A stretch of 12,216 nucleotides of DNA from Bacillota bacterium (GTDB lineage: Bacteria > Bacillota_C > Negativicutes > Sporomusales > Sporomusaceae): the NCBI GenBank assembly GCA_023441125.1, contig JAEZQV010000273.1:1-12216 (forward strand), read 5' to 3'. Position 1 is the stretch's first letter. The number at the start of each line of letters is the position of its first letter. A program made the position numbers and the translations under genes. Shown here piece after piece: positions 1 to 7,033 of this stretch. The notes below the pieces were generated by a model, which worked only from the letters and a program-made list of their open reading frames with translations, had not been told where the DNA came from and ran no database searches.

Positions 1-423
1 ATTTATAGTAGCCTTTGCAGCTTCCACCGCACCAGCGCCAACAGAGTCAAAGGCATTATTGTGGATTAAAGTCGACCCATTACGAAGATGCCGGACTGCA
101 CAAAGGGCAGTGATAAGTTCTGTATCAACCCCCGGCATAAATGCCCAATCGAGCAGATTATTTTCCAGATAATCGTTAGGTACCCCTTTCTGGATTGGGC
201 TCAAGCCACGGCCATGACTATGAGAATCAACTAGTCCCGGCAGCACTAATTGGGTACCGTTTCCCAGTACCTGTGCCTCGGGATGAGATTGCCGCAGAAT
301 TTCAAAACTGCCAACAGCCTCAACTTTTTCCTCACAGACCAATACGGCCCCGTCTTCGATTATGCCGCCTCCTTCTGCGGCAGCATCAGTAACAATATAT
401 TTTCCCCGAACTAGTAATTCCAT
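1..423 (-). CDS. ATZ/TRZ-type amidohydrolase, N-terminal part (runs off left edge)
   Basis: The first 141 residues of a metal-dependent hydrolase of the amidohydrolase superfamily; the rest lies beyond position 1. The protein opens with a small beta-rich domain ending in the consensus LVLPGLVDSHSHG, where the H-x-H pair (about residues 68 and 70) would bind the metal at the mouth of the TIM barrel. The following RGLSPIQKGVPNDYLENNLL and the later LRNGSTLIHNN resemble chlorohydrolase, guanine-deaminase and SsnA-type members rather than hydantoinases. The start at 423 is supported by an AAGGGA ribosome binding site about 9 nt upstream, and the gene begins only 15 nt after the carbamoylase stop, so it belongs to the same operon. 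Relatives remove amino, chloro or thio groups from nitrogen heterocycles. In this operon it could act on the ring product of the urocanase-like enzyme, for example to remove sulfur; that role is inference. Confidence 0.85.
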   Translation of the reverse strand, partial: MELLVRGKYIVTDAAAEGGGIIEDGAVLVCEEKVEAVGSFEILRQSHPEAQVLGNGTQLVLPGLVDSHSHGRGLSPIQKGVPNDYLENNLLDWAFMPGVDTELITALCAVRHLRNGSTLIHNNAFDSVGAGAVEAAKATIN

Positions 424-438
424 AGTTTATTCCCTTTC

Positions 439-1701
439 TTATACAGTTTTGGTATCTGTCGTATCGCAAGCCAGTGTAATCAACGCTTGGTTTAAAATCT
501 TAATGCCTTGTTCAATATCATCAAAATTGGTTTGCTCATCTTTGGAATGGCTGATTCCGGCTATACTGGGAACAAAGATCATTCCACTTGGAATAACCGC
601 TGCCAGGATTTTAGCATCATGACCTGCCCAACTAGGCATTTCGTTAAATTCCTCAACAGCTACTTTCCTTGCTGCCTGCCGCAGCACTTCCAGCACATTA
701 TCATCCAAGTGCCGGGGCAGGGTAAGATGCCTATTCAGTACAGTAGCTTTCACCTTGTACTTACTTTCAGTTTGAGTCAACAAAGACATCATTGTCTCAC
801 AGGCATTATCAATAATTTTGTTATCGGCAGCTCTGGTTTCAATCGTAAACTGCACCTCACCGGGAACAACGTTAGTTGCTCCCGGACTCACAATAAGCTT
901 ACCCACCGTGGCCACATAACCGCCATTCGAAGCAAGCGCCGCCTCATAAATGCCCTTAATAAGCTCCGCCGCCGCTACCAGGGCGTCACAACGGCGATCC
1001 ATCCTGGTAGTCCCGGCATGATTGGCATGCCCCTTAATAGACAGCCAGTGCCGGTCGATACCAACAATATCGGTTACCAGGGCACAGGCTTTACCGTTAA
1101 GATCCAGTTCTTCCCCTTGCTCTATATGCAATTCCAAAAAACTATGAATTGTTGACAGATCAATCTTCGTTAAGGACAAATTGTTGCTGGCCAAATCTTG
1201 AGCAGCTAAATAATCAGGCAATATTCGCCCGTTTTTATCCTTTATTTGCTTAAAATCCTGAGTAGCCAACTCACCAATTATACTTCTGGAACCAAGGCAG
1301 CCAAGGCCAAAAGTGCTGCCTTCTTCTTCAACCGTTGCGATAATCTTCACCGGTCGCACTGGCCGCCAACCGCTCTCCTGCCAGCTAAGCGCACATTCCA
1401 GTGCCGCAATAATCCCCAAAGCACCATCTAGTTTTCCCCCATTGGGTACTGTATCCAGATGGGATCCAGTCATCACTGCCGGTAAATCCGCACGTATGCC
1501 GGGATACGTCCCAATCAGATTTCCTATTGCATCCCGCTGAACCTCCATACCGGCCTGCCGCATCATACCGGTAATATATTCCTGGGCTTTGACAAACGGC
1601 TCTGAATAGGAGAGCCGCGTAATACTGCCATCATCATTAAGTCCAAAGCGCATTAATTGCTCGACCATTGTTTTAACCCGCTTTATATTGATACCTCTCA
1701 T
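439..1701 (-). CDS. Zn-dependent hydantoinase/carbamoylase-family amidase (M20; allantoate amidohydrolase-like)
   Basis: A 420-residue cytosolic metalloenzyme of the family that holds N-carbamoyl-L-amino-acid hydrolase and allantoate amidohydrolase, at normal length. Visible metal-site motifs are TGSHLDTVPNGGKLDG (His81, Asp92), VEEEGSTFG (Glu126/Glu127), LHIEQG (His192) and GISHSKDE (His385). The dimerisation/lid domain carries GHANHAGTT (224-232) and ATNVVPGEV (275-283), and MPSWAGHDA (355-363) is the usual substrate-side loop. The start at 1701 has GGGGAG 7 nt upstream. It lies 39 nt after the AroM-like gene and 15 nt before the amidohydrolase. Family enzymes cleave a carbamoyl group to a free amino acid, CO2 and ammonia. 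Following a hydantoinase, the expected substrate is the N-carbamoyl amino acid that enzyme makes; N-carbamoylglutamate is the guess from the urocanase context. Sequence alone cannot separate a carbamoylase from an allantoate amidohydrolase. Confidence 0.93.
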   Translation of the reverse strand: MRGINIKRVKTMVEQLMRFGLNDDGSITRLSYSEPFVKAQEYITGMMRQAGMEVQRDAIGNLIGTYPGIRADLPAVMTGSHLDTVPNGGKLDGALGIIAALECALSWQESGWRPVRPVKIIATVEEEGSTFGLGCLGSRSIIGELATQDFKQIKDKNGRILPDYLAAQDLASNNLSLTKIDLSTIHSFLELHIEQGEELDLNGKACALVTDIVGIDRHWLSIKGHANHAGTTRMDRRCDALVAAAELIKGIYEAALASNGGYVATVGKLIVSPGATNVVPGEVQFTIETRAADNKIIDNACETMMSLLTQTESKYKVKATVLNRHLTLPRHLDDNVLEVLRQAARKVAVEEFNEMPSWAGHDAKILAAVIPSGMIFVPSIAGISHSKDEQTNFDDIEQGIKILNQALITLACDTTDTKTV

Positions 1702-1740
1702 TAAATCACTCCCCTACTCCCGTTTAAAATTAGTTTCCCG

Positions 1741-2421
1741 TCATAAAGCAGCCAGCAGCAACTGTCCCAGCAACAACCGCGGAATGAAAATAGGCTTATG
1801 ATAATGTCGGTCCAGTACATTTTTAAAATCCACATCAAAACCAAAGCAATCAACAACAATCGCCGCTGAATTTTGAATTATAGTGTCATTCAACAGGGAT
1901 TCCAGCACATTATCCTGTTTAGCAAAGGGCGATATCACTGACACATGGGTAACATTAAATCCTCTTTCCTGCCAGCGGCTACGGGCTTCTTCAACTTGTC
2001 CGGCTGTCGGCACAATAACCACGATATCAACTCCGGTTGCGATCATACCGGCCACGCTACCAGCTAAAATCCTGTTGGGTTGCAGTAACGGGATGACTGT
2101 CTCCAGACCATCGAAATTCCCGGTGCAAAGCATAATAGCTATATCAGCTTCTTGTGCAGCCGCTCTGGCGATTGCCTGCTGCACATATGGCAACAGACGT
2201 TGATGGGACACAGAAACAACCTGCCCATCAGTCAGTTTGGTAAGCAATTCCGCTTCACCTGGTTGAGGCTCAAGTTCGGCAATTTGCTGTACTGTAAGAT
2301 TATCGAGTGCTCCACTTTCAATTATGTCAAAAGAGTCACCCCATATTTTTATAAAATCAGCTACTACCTCGGGACGAGGTGATTGACCAATAGTAATAAG
2401 TGCAATCTTTTTTCTGCTCAC
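1741..2421 (-). CDS. AroM family protein (aspartate/glutamate/hydantoin racemase-like)
   Basis: A protein of 226 residues if started at the GTG at 2421. That start has a GGGGGG ribosome binding site about 6 nt upstream, lies 13 nt past the hydantoinase stop, and gives a length close to E. coli AroM (225). A frame-open ATG at 2484 would overlap the hydantoinase by 50 nt and has no good site. The N-terminus KIALITIGQSPRPEV is typical of AroM. AroM itself has no proven function. The fold resembles Asp/Glu/hydantoin racemases, which use two cysteines. Here both expected places carry Cys: IMLCTGNFDG (Cys99) and IVVDCFGFD (Cys192). E. coli AroM, as I recall it, lacks the first. Sitting between a hydantoinase and a carbamoylase, it is a candidate hydantoin or N-carbamoyl racemase, or another isomerase; this is inference. 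Confidence 0.85.
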   Translation of the reverse strand: MSRKKIALITIGQSPRPEVVADFIKIWGDSFDIIESGALDNLTVQQIAELEPQPGEAELLTKLTDGQVVSVSHQRLLPYVQQAIARAAAQEADIAIMLCTGNFDGLETVIPLLQPNRILAGSVAGMIATGVDIVVIVPTAGQVEEARSRWQERGFNVTHVSVISPFAKQDNVLESLLNDTIIQNSAAIVVDCFGFDVDFKNVLDRHYHKPIFIPRLLLGQLLLAAL

Positions 2422-2434
2422 ACGTTGCCCCCCA

Positions 2435-3823
2435 TTATTTACCATTAGGGACGACCAGTTGTCCCCAGCCAGCATCCGTTTCATTCACTTTACCGTCTTT
2501 CATTACAATCCGGCCTCTTACTACCGTCATAACCGGCCGGCCTTTTAACGTCCAGCCATCATATACTTTTCCCGACTCACGGGACTTGGAATAAGATTTT
2601 TGACAATCCACTTTATATTCGGCCGACATGTCTACCAATACCAGATCGGCATCGGCACCGATACGGATTGTACCTTTTTGCGGATATAAGCCATATAATT
2701 TGGCCGGGTTGGCACTAATTAGATCCACCATTCTTGCCAGAGTCAGTTTTCCTTGATTTACGGCGTTCAGAAACAATGGCAACCGTAAATCTATCCCCGG
2801 AAAACCGGCAGGCGCCGCAAAAATATCCTGATAGCCGATTTGTTTTTCCCTGGCTAAAAATGGACCGTGATCACTACCTACTATATCAATAGTTCCATCT
2901 GCAATATAGTCCCATAACTTATCGGCCAATTCCTTACTGCGTAACGGCGGATTGCATTTGGCAAAAGGTCCGAATTTTTCTAATGCCTCTTCCGTCAAAA
3001 ATAAGTAATGCGGGCAAGTTTCGAGGTAAGCGTCTATCCCACGCTGCTTCGCCTGTTTTACCAATTCAGCAGCTTGTGGTGTGGAGATGTGGCATAGCTG
3101 CACTCTTGTACCGCAAGCTTCAGCCAGGCACAGTACTTTAGCAACAGCCTCCACTTCGCTAACGGGAGGTCTTGACTTTGCATGGTCAAGGCCACTTACC
3201 TTGCCTGCTGCTCTGTGCTGCTTTATCAAAGCCGTAATAATATCATTATTTTCAGCATGAATAGCCAGTATTTTACCGGTCTTTGCCACTTTTTTAAAAC
3301 CCTCATAGATCTTGCCGTCATTAGCCATAGTTAAACCGACAAATTCCTGCTCCCGTCCCTCCGGCGGCTCATGAAAGAAGGTTTTAAAAGCCACTATGCC
3401 TTGCTCTGCCACACTGGGAATATGTTCTAACTGGTCGGCTCCCGCAGCACCGAAAAAAGCAAAGTCAACTACCGCTTGCGGTGCGGCCACTGCTTTTCTT
3501 TTCATGATCAATTCAACAGAATAAGGAGGCGGTGAAGAAATCGGATGCTCACATACCGTTGTCACGCCACCGGCCGCTGCCGCCATGGTGCCTGTTAAAA
3601 AAGTTTCCCGTTCGGTTTTGCCAGGGTCGCGGAAATGAACATGCGGATCAATCCCACCCGGCAGCAAATACCGGCCATTGCCTTCTACTGTCTGTGCACC
3701 TTCAGGTAAATAATCATCCGCTCCCATGGCTACAATTTTTCCTGCCTTAACAGCAACCCCTGATTGAATTATATTTCCATCGGTACAAATTTTAACATTC
3801 TTAATAACCAAGTCTACACACAT
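2435..3823 (-). CDS. Allantoinase / hydantoinase (cyclic amidohydrolase)
   Basis: A 462-residue amidohydrolase-superfamily enzyme of the allantoinase/class I dihydroorotase type, at full length. The binuclear metal site is complete: DPHVHFRDPG (His61, His63), the lysine expected to be carboxylated in AFKTFF (Lys147), IHAEN (His189), LCHIS (His245) and the catalytic Asp318 in GSDHGP. The C-terminal GADADLVLVD and GRIV segments rebuild the outer beta domain. Such enzymes open five-membered cyclic ureides: allantoin to allantoate, or a 5-substituted hydantoin to the N-carbamoyl amino acid. GGGGGAAG lies 9 nt before the ATG at 3823, and the gene starts 27 nt after the urocanase-like stop. With a carbamoylase downstream and a urocanase homologue upstream, a hydantoin-5-propionate-type substrate is attractive. 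Allantoin remains possible, since the motifs fit allantoinase well and no other purine gene is visible. Confidence 0.92.
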   Translation of the reverse strand: MCVDLVIKNVKICTDGNIIQSGVAVKAGKIVAMGADDYLPEGAQTVEGNGRYLLPGGIDPHVHFRDPGKTERETFLTGTMAAAAGGVTTVCEHPISSPPPYSVELIMKRKAVAAPQAVVDFAFFGAAGADQLEHIPSVAEQGIVAFKTFFHEPPEGREQEFVGLTMANDGKIYEGFKKVAKTGKILAIHAENNDIITALIKQHRAAGKVSGLDHAKSRPPVSEVEAVAKVLCLAEACGTRVQLCHISTPQAAELVKQAKQRGIDAYLETCPHYLFLTEEALEKFGPFAKCNPPLRSKELADKLWDYIADGTIDIVGSDHGPFLAREKQIGYQDIFAAPAGFPGIDLRLPLFLNAVNQGKLTLARMVDLISANPAKLYGLYPQKGTIRIGADADLVLVDMSAEYKVDCQKSYSKSRESGKVYDGWTLKGRPVMTVVRGRIVMKDGKVNETDAGWGQLVVPNGK

Positions 3824-3850
3824 TGAAATAATCTTCCCCCCAACTCACGA

Positions 3851-5488
3851 CTATAGTTCAATTCTTCTAATGGCCTTTTTCCTAACCTCATCTAATGCTT
3901 CTTCATACCCGGCATCCGCATAGCGCAATACGCCCAGTGAAGTATCATTATCAAGCACATGCTGCAAACGGATTTCCGCGGCCTCGCTGCCATCAGCCAC
4001 AATGGTCACACCAGCGCTGGTCATAAATCCGGAATACCCACCACCGCCTGAGTGAATAGCAACCAAATCAGCCATTGAACTGCAATTCAGCATAGCATTC
4101 AGGAGCGGCCAGTCGGAAATAGCATCGCTACCATCTTTCATTCTCTCGGTCATAATGTTAGGATGGCACATCGATGCTGCATCGAGATGATCTCTGGTAA
4201 AAGCAACTGGTCCGCTCACGATCCCGTCTTTCACCATCTTGTTAACTGCCAGAGCCAGTTCAGTTCTTTCTCCATGACCCAGCCAGGCTATTCTTGCCGG
4301 CAACCCCTCAACCGGTACATATTTTTGCGCTAAATTAATCCAATTAGTTGCGATTTGATTGTCGGAGAAATGTGTCAAAATATATTGATCTATAGTGTGT
4401 ATGTCGTTTTCATTGCCTGTCAGCGCAACCCAGCGAAAAGGACCAATGGCCCGGCAGAATAATGGCCGCAAAAAAGCTTCCGTGAAAATATTGATAGCAA
4501 ATGCATCCTCTACCCCATAGGCTTTAGCCTGAGTACGAATATTATTGCCATTATCAAAAACAACCGCCCCGTGCCGTTTAAAAGCCAGCATTGCAGTTAC
4601 CTCTTCCGCAATCGAACGCCCGGCGTCCAGGATCAGTTGTTGCGGATTTTCTGTTCTGGCCCGTTCCGCCGCTTCCAGACTATACCCGCGCGGTATATAA
4701 CCGTACAACAAATCATGCGCAGCAGTTTGATCGGTAACAACATCAGGAATAATTCCCCGTTTTAACAATTCGGGATAAATTTCAGCCGCATTACCTAACA
4801 AGCCAACAGATACCGCTTCTTTATTCTCTGCGGCCTTCTTTATGATAGTAAGCGCTTCTTCCAAACTATAGGCTTTATGCTGCAAATAGCCTACGGAAAT
4901 CCGTTTATCAATCCGCGCTTCATTTACTTCTACTGCTAAGATAGCAGCGTTGGCCATAACCCCGGCCAAGGGCTGAGAACCGCCCATACCACCCAAACCG
5001 GCAGTAAGGATAAATTTCCCTTTTAAATCATCGTTAAAATATTGATGGGCAATGGTGGCAAAAATCTCATAAGTTCCCTGAATAACTCCTTGAGAACCAA
5101 TATATTGCCAGTCGGCTGCGGTTAAGCCGCCCCAAATTATTAGCCCCTGCTGCTGTAGTTCATAAAAATTCTCACTGGTTGCCCACTTACCGACCATATT
5201 GCAGTTAGCCATTAGTACAAGGGGTGCAAACTTGTGGGTTTTAAAAATCCCGATTGGTTTTCCTGACTGTATTACTAGCGTTTCACCTTCATCCATTGTT
5301 TTTAGATGATCAACAATGGCGTGATAAGACGGCCAGTTTCGCGCAGCTTTCCCCAGTGCTGCGTATACGATCAGTTCCTGCTGATTCTCACCATTTTCCA
5401 GTACGTTTTCCAACATCCTCAGTAAAGCTTCCTGTCTCCAACCTTTACAACGCAACTTGCCGCCTCTGACTGCTGTAATTTTGTTCAT
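3851..5488 (-). CDS. Divergent urocanate hydratase homologue (candidate thiourocanate hydratase)
   Basis: A 545-residue protein clearly of the urocanase family (usual length about 550-560). The NAD+-binding LTAGLGGMGGSQPLAG (161-176), VTDQTAAHD (251-259), RPLFCRAIGPFRWVAL (341-356) and MKDGSDAISDWPLLNAMLN (450-468) are well kept. It departs from the true hut enzyme at usually invariant places. The signature GLPARICW reads GLPARIAW, with Ala401 for the cysteine. HHGGGVGMGF reads HSGGGGYSGF (479-488), FDYGNN reads FDNGNN, and HDPLNGY reads HDLLYGY. The gene has AAGGAGAG about 8 nt before the ATG at 5488. No histidine ammonia-lyase, imidazolonepropionase or formiminoglutamate gene is near; a hydantoinase and a carbamoylase follow. 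I infer NAD+-dependent hydration of a modified urocanate, with 2-thiourocanate from ergothioneine as the leading candidate. A plain HutU annotation is probably wrong in substrate. Confidence 0.9.
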   Translation of the reverse strand: MNKITAVRGGKLRCKGWRQEALLRMLENVLENGENQQELIVYAALGKAARNWPSYHAIVDHLKTMDEGETLVIQSGKPIGIFKTHKFAPLVLMANCNMVGKWATSENFYELQQQGLIIWGGLTAADWQYIGSQGVIQGTYEIFATIAHQYFNDDLKGKFILTAGLGGMGGSQPLAGVMANAAILAVEVNEARIDKRISVGYLQHKAYSLEEALTIIKKAAENKEAVSVGLLGNAAEIYPELLKRGIIPDVVTDQTAAHDLLYGYIPRGYSLEAAERARTENPQQLILDAGRSIAEEVTAMLAFKRHGAVVFDNGNNIRTQAKAYGVEDAFAINIFTEAFLRPLFCRAIGPFRWVALTGNENDIHTIDQYILTHFSDNQIATNWINLAQKYVPVEGLPARIAWLGHGERTELALAVNKMVKDGIVSGPVAFTRDHLDAASMCHPNIMTERMKDGSDAISDWPLLNAMLNCSSMADLVAIHSGGGGYSGFMTSAGVTIVADGSEAAEIRLQHVLDNDTSLGVLRYADAGYEEALDEVRKKAIRRIEL

Positions 5489-5519
5489 CGCTAACTCTCC
5501 TTTATAAAATTATTATCCC

Positions 5520-5550
5520 AGTGCGCAGTTTTTTCTAGAAACTGCGCACT
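5520..5550. repeat. 12-bp perfect inverted repeat between porin and urocanase-like gene
   Basis: The arms AGTGCGCAGTTT (5520-5531) and AAACTGCGCACT (5539-5550) enclose a 7-nt loop, in the 94-nt gap between the porin stop and the urocanase-like start. On the minus-strand transcript the hairpin is followed by GGGATAATAAT rather than a uridine run, so it is at best a weak terminator. It may be a partial terminator or RNA-stabilising hairpin that lets the porin be made in larger amounts than the enzymes, or an operator for a second promoter. The choice is open. Confidence 0.6.
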
Positions 5551-5582
5551 TTCTTACCATCAAAAGAGCGTATTGGTAAATC

Positions 5583-7001
5583 TTAATAGAAGAATTCACA
5601 CTTCATCATATATGTCTTATCAAGACTATCCGAAGGTAACGTGGTTAAACTCTTATTTTTAAGCTTAATATCCTGATATTCCAAAGACATTACCATATTC
5701 TTAGCGGCAACCTTTTGATAAGCCAAGAATAAGCCTTTTACGTTGTCATTGCCATGAGTAAAAATGTTATAGGGATTAGTGGTATAAGCAACCGCCGTGG
5801 TATCAAAACCGCCTGCACCAGAAGGAGTAGCACCCGGGTCAAGACTGCGGTAGGAAACCGACCATGCGTCAGTACCTACTTTTTCCGGATTAACCAAGGG
5901 TACTGCCGAGTAGTATACTGCAGGTCCCTGACTGTTGCTAAACTGAACAGACCACCCCTTAGGATTCGAAGGCACATTAACAGCGTTATTTAGTGTGGTA
6001 CTGACATAGTCAGCTAAAAGCGTGTACTTCCCTATCTTGTAATTGGTGGAAACCGACCAGCCTTTTGAACTCTCAAAACTGCCTACACTGGTATTCATAG
6101 TACCTGCTCCATTGGCAGTGCTGGTACCTGGAACATCCGCCCAATAGTACCCTGTTCTAAGGCTCAGGTTGTCAGCTAATTTAAATCCTACTTCCGCAGT
6201 AGTGAGCTGATTGGCATTGCCACTATCCCCCAAACCAGTCCCTTGACTTGTATCTGACTTAATATTACCTGTCCAACCTCGAAACTTCATATTACCAAAG
6301 GTATTATTAATTAAAATCCCATCAACTGCCATTGGTTTCCCCATCAAGCCATTACCAAAAACATCAAGTGCGGAGCGACCAACTCGTATACTGTCCAAAC
6401 CAAGAGCATTATTAACCGTAACATTCATAATGTCTAAATAAACTGTAGAACCGGGAGAAGAATCAGTATTGCCAAATTTATTACCATAGTTAGTGCTTAA
6501 ACGGCTTGTCCAGGAAATATCATCACTGATAATACCGGAAAATTTAATTCGCTGACGAAAATCAAAGCTATCCGATCCGCGTAATTTATTAGCCCCGCTA
6601 ACGGCGGGCTCATCCACCATATATCGCATCCGCGTGTCTCCGCCAACGGTAATCCTGGTTTTTGCTTCTAATTTGCTTACACGCGCTCCCAAACGATTTA
6701 ATTCCGTCGCAAACTCTACAGATAGTTTATCAATCAATTTTTTATTGTTATCATCAGCAATTTCATAGCGTTGCATTGCTTTATCAACCATAATAGCAAA
6801 TTCATAGCGACTCATCGTCTTGTCTCCCCGGAAAGTATCATCATCATAACCATCAATCAGTCCGGCTTTAACTAATTTTTTTACCGAGTCATAAGCCCAA
6901 TGCTTTTCAGGCACATCACTAAACGAAGATATTGCAAGAGCTGTTCCCGTTACAGACATAATTATTAGTAAAATCAGGATAATTGTGAAACTTTTTTTCA
7001 T
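5583..7001 (-). CDS. SLH-domain outer-membrane porin (OmpM-like)
   Basis: A 472-residue outer-membrane protein of the type found in diderm Firmicutes. Residues 1-23 are a signal peptide (MKKSFTIILILL core, cleavage after ALA). One SLH domain follows, about 27-78 (FSDVPEKHWAYDSVKKLVKAG, then GDKTMSRYEFA), which in this family binds the peptidoglycan-linked polyamine. A charged helical stretch at about 84-115 is a probable coiled coil spanning the periplasm. From about 116 the chain shows alternating beta strands (TRITVGGDTRMRYMV, then repeated short strands) and ends in Phe-Phe-Tyr, as expected of a beta-barrel. GGGGAG lies about 5 nt before the ATG at 7001. It starts 32 nt after the carrier gene. 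Its place inside the operon suggests an outer-membrane pore for the pathway's substrate; a general OmpM is usually encoded elsewhere. Confidence 0.93.
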   Translation of the reverse strand: MKKSFTIILILLIIMSVTGTALAISSFSDVPEKHWAYDSVKKLVKAGLIDGYDDDTFRGDKTMSRYEFAIMVDKAMQRYEIADDNNKKLIDKLSVEFATELNRLGARVSKLEAKTRITVGGDTRMRYMVDEPAVSGANKLRGSDSFDFRQRIKFSGIISDDISWTSRLSTNYGNKFGNTDSSPGSTVYLDIMNVTVNNALGLDSIRVGRSALDVFGNGLMGKPMAVDGILINNTFGNMKFRGWTGNIKSDTSQGTGLGDSGNANQLTTAEVGFKLADNLSLRTGYYWADVPGTSTANGAGTMNTSVGSFESSKGWSVSTNYKIGKYTLLADYVSTTLNNAVNVPSNPKGWSVQFSNSQGPAVYYSAVPLVNPEKVGTDAWSVSYRSLDPGATPSGAGGFDTTAVAYTTNPYNIFTHGNDNVKGLFLAYQKVAAKNMVMSLEYQDIKLKNKSLTTLPSDSLDKTYMMKCEFFY

Positions 7002-7033
7002 TTTTCTCCCCGCCTTTTAGTAAGTTTAGTTCA

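Noticed and set aside
508..1155. 215-codon plus-strand open frame opposite the carbamoylase
   Set aside because: The opposite strand encodes a full M20 enzyme with all metal ligands; this frame has no motifs or ribosome binding site.
2422..2484. Upstream ATG start for the AroM-like protein at 2484
   Set aside because: It would overlap the hydantoinase end and lacks a good ribosome binding site; the GTG at 2421 has GGGGGG at proper distance and gives the family length.
3851..5488. Standard histidine utilisation (hut) operon
   Set aside because: No hutH, hutI, hutG or ftcD gene is adjacent, and the urocanase homologue has substitutions at signature positions.
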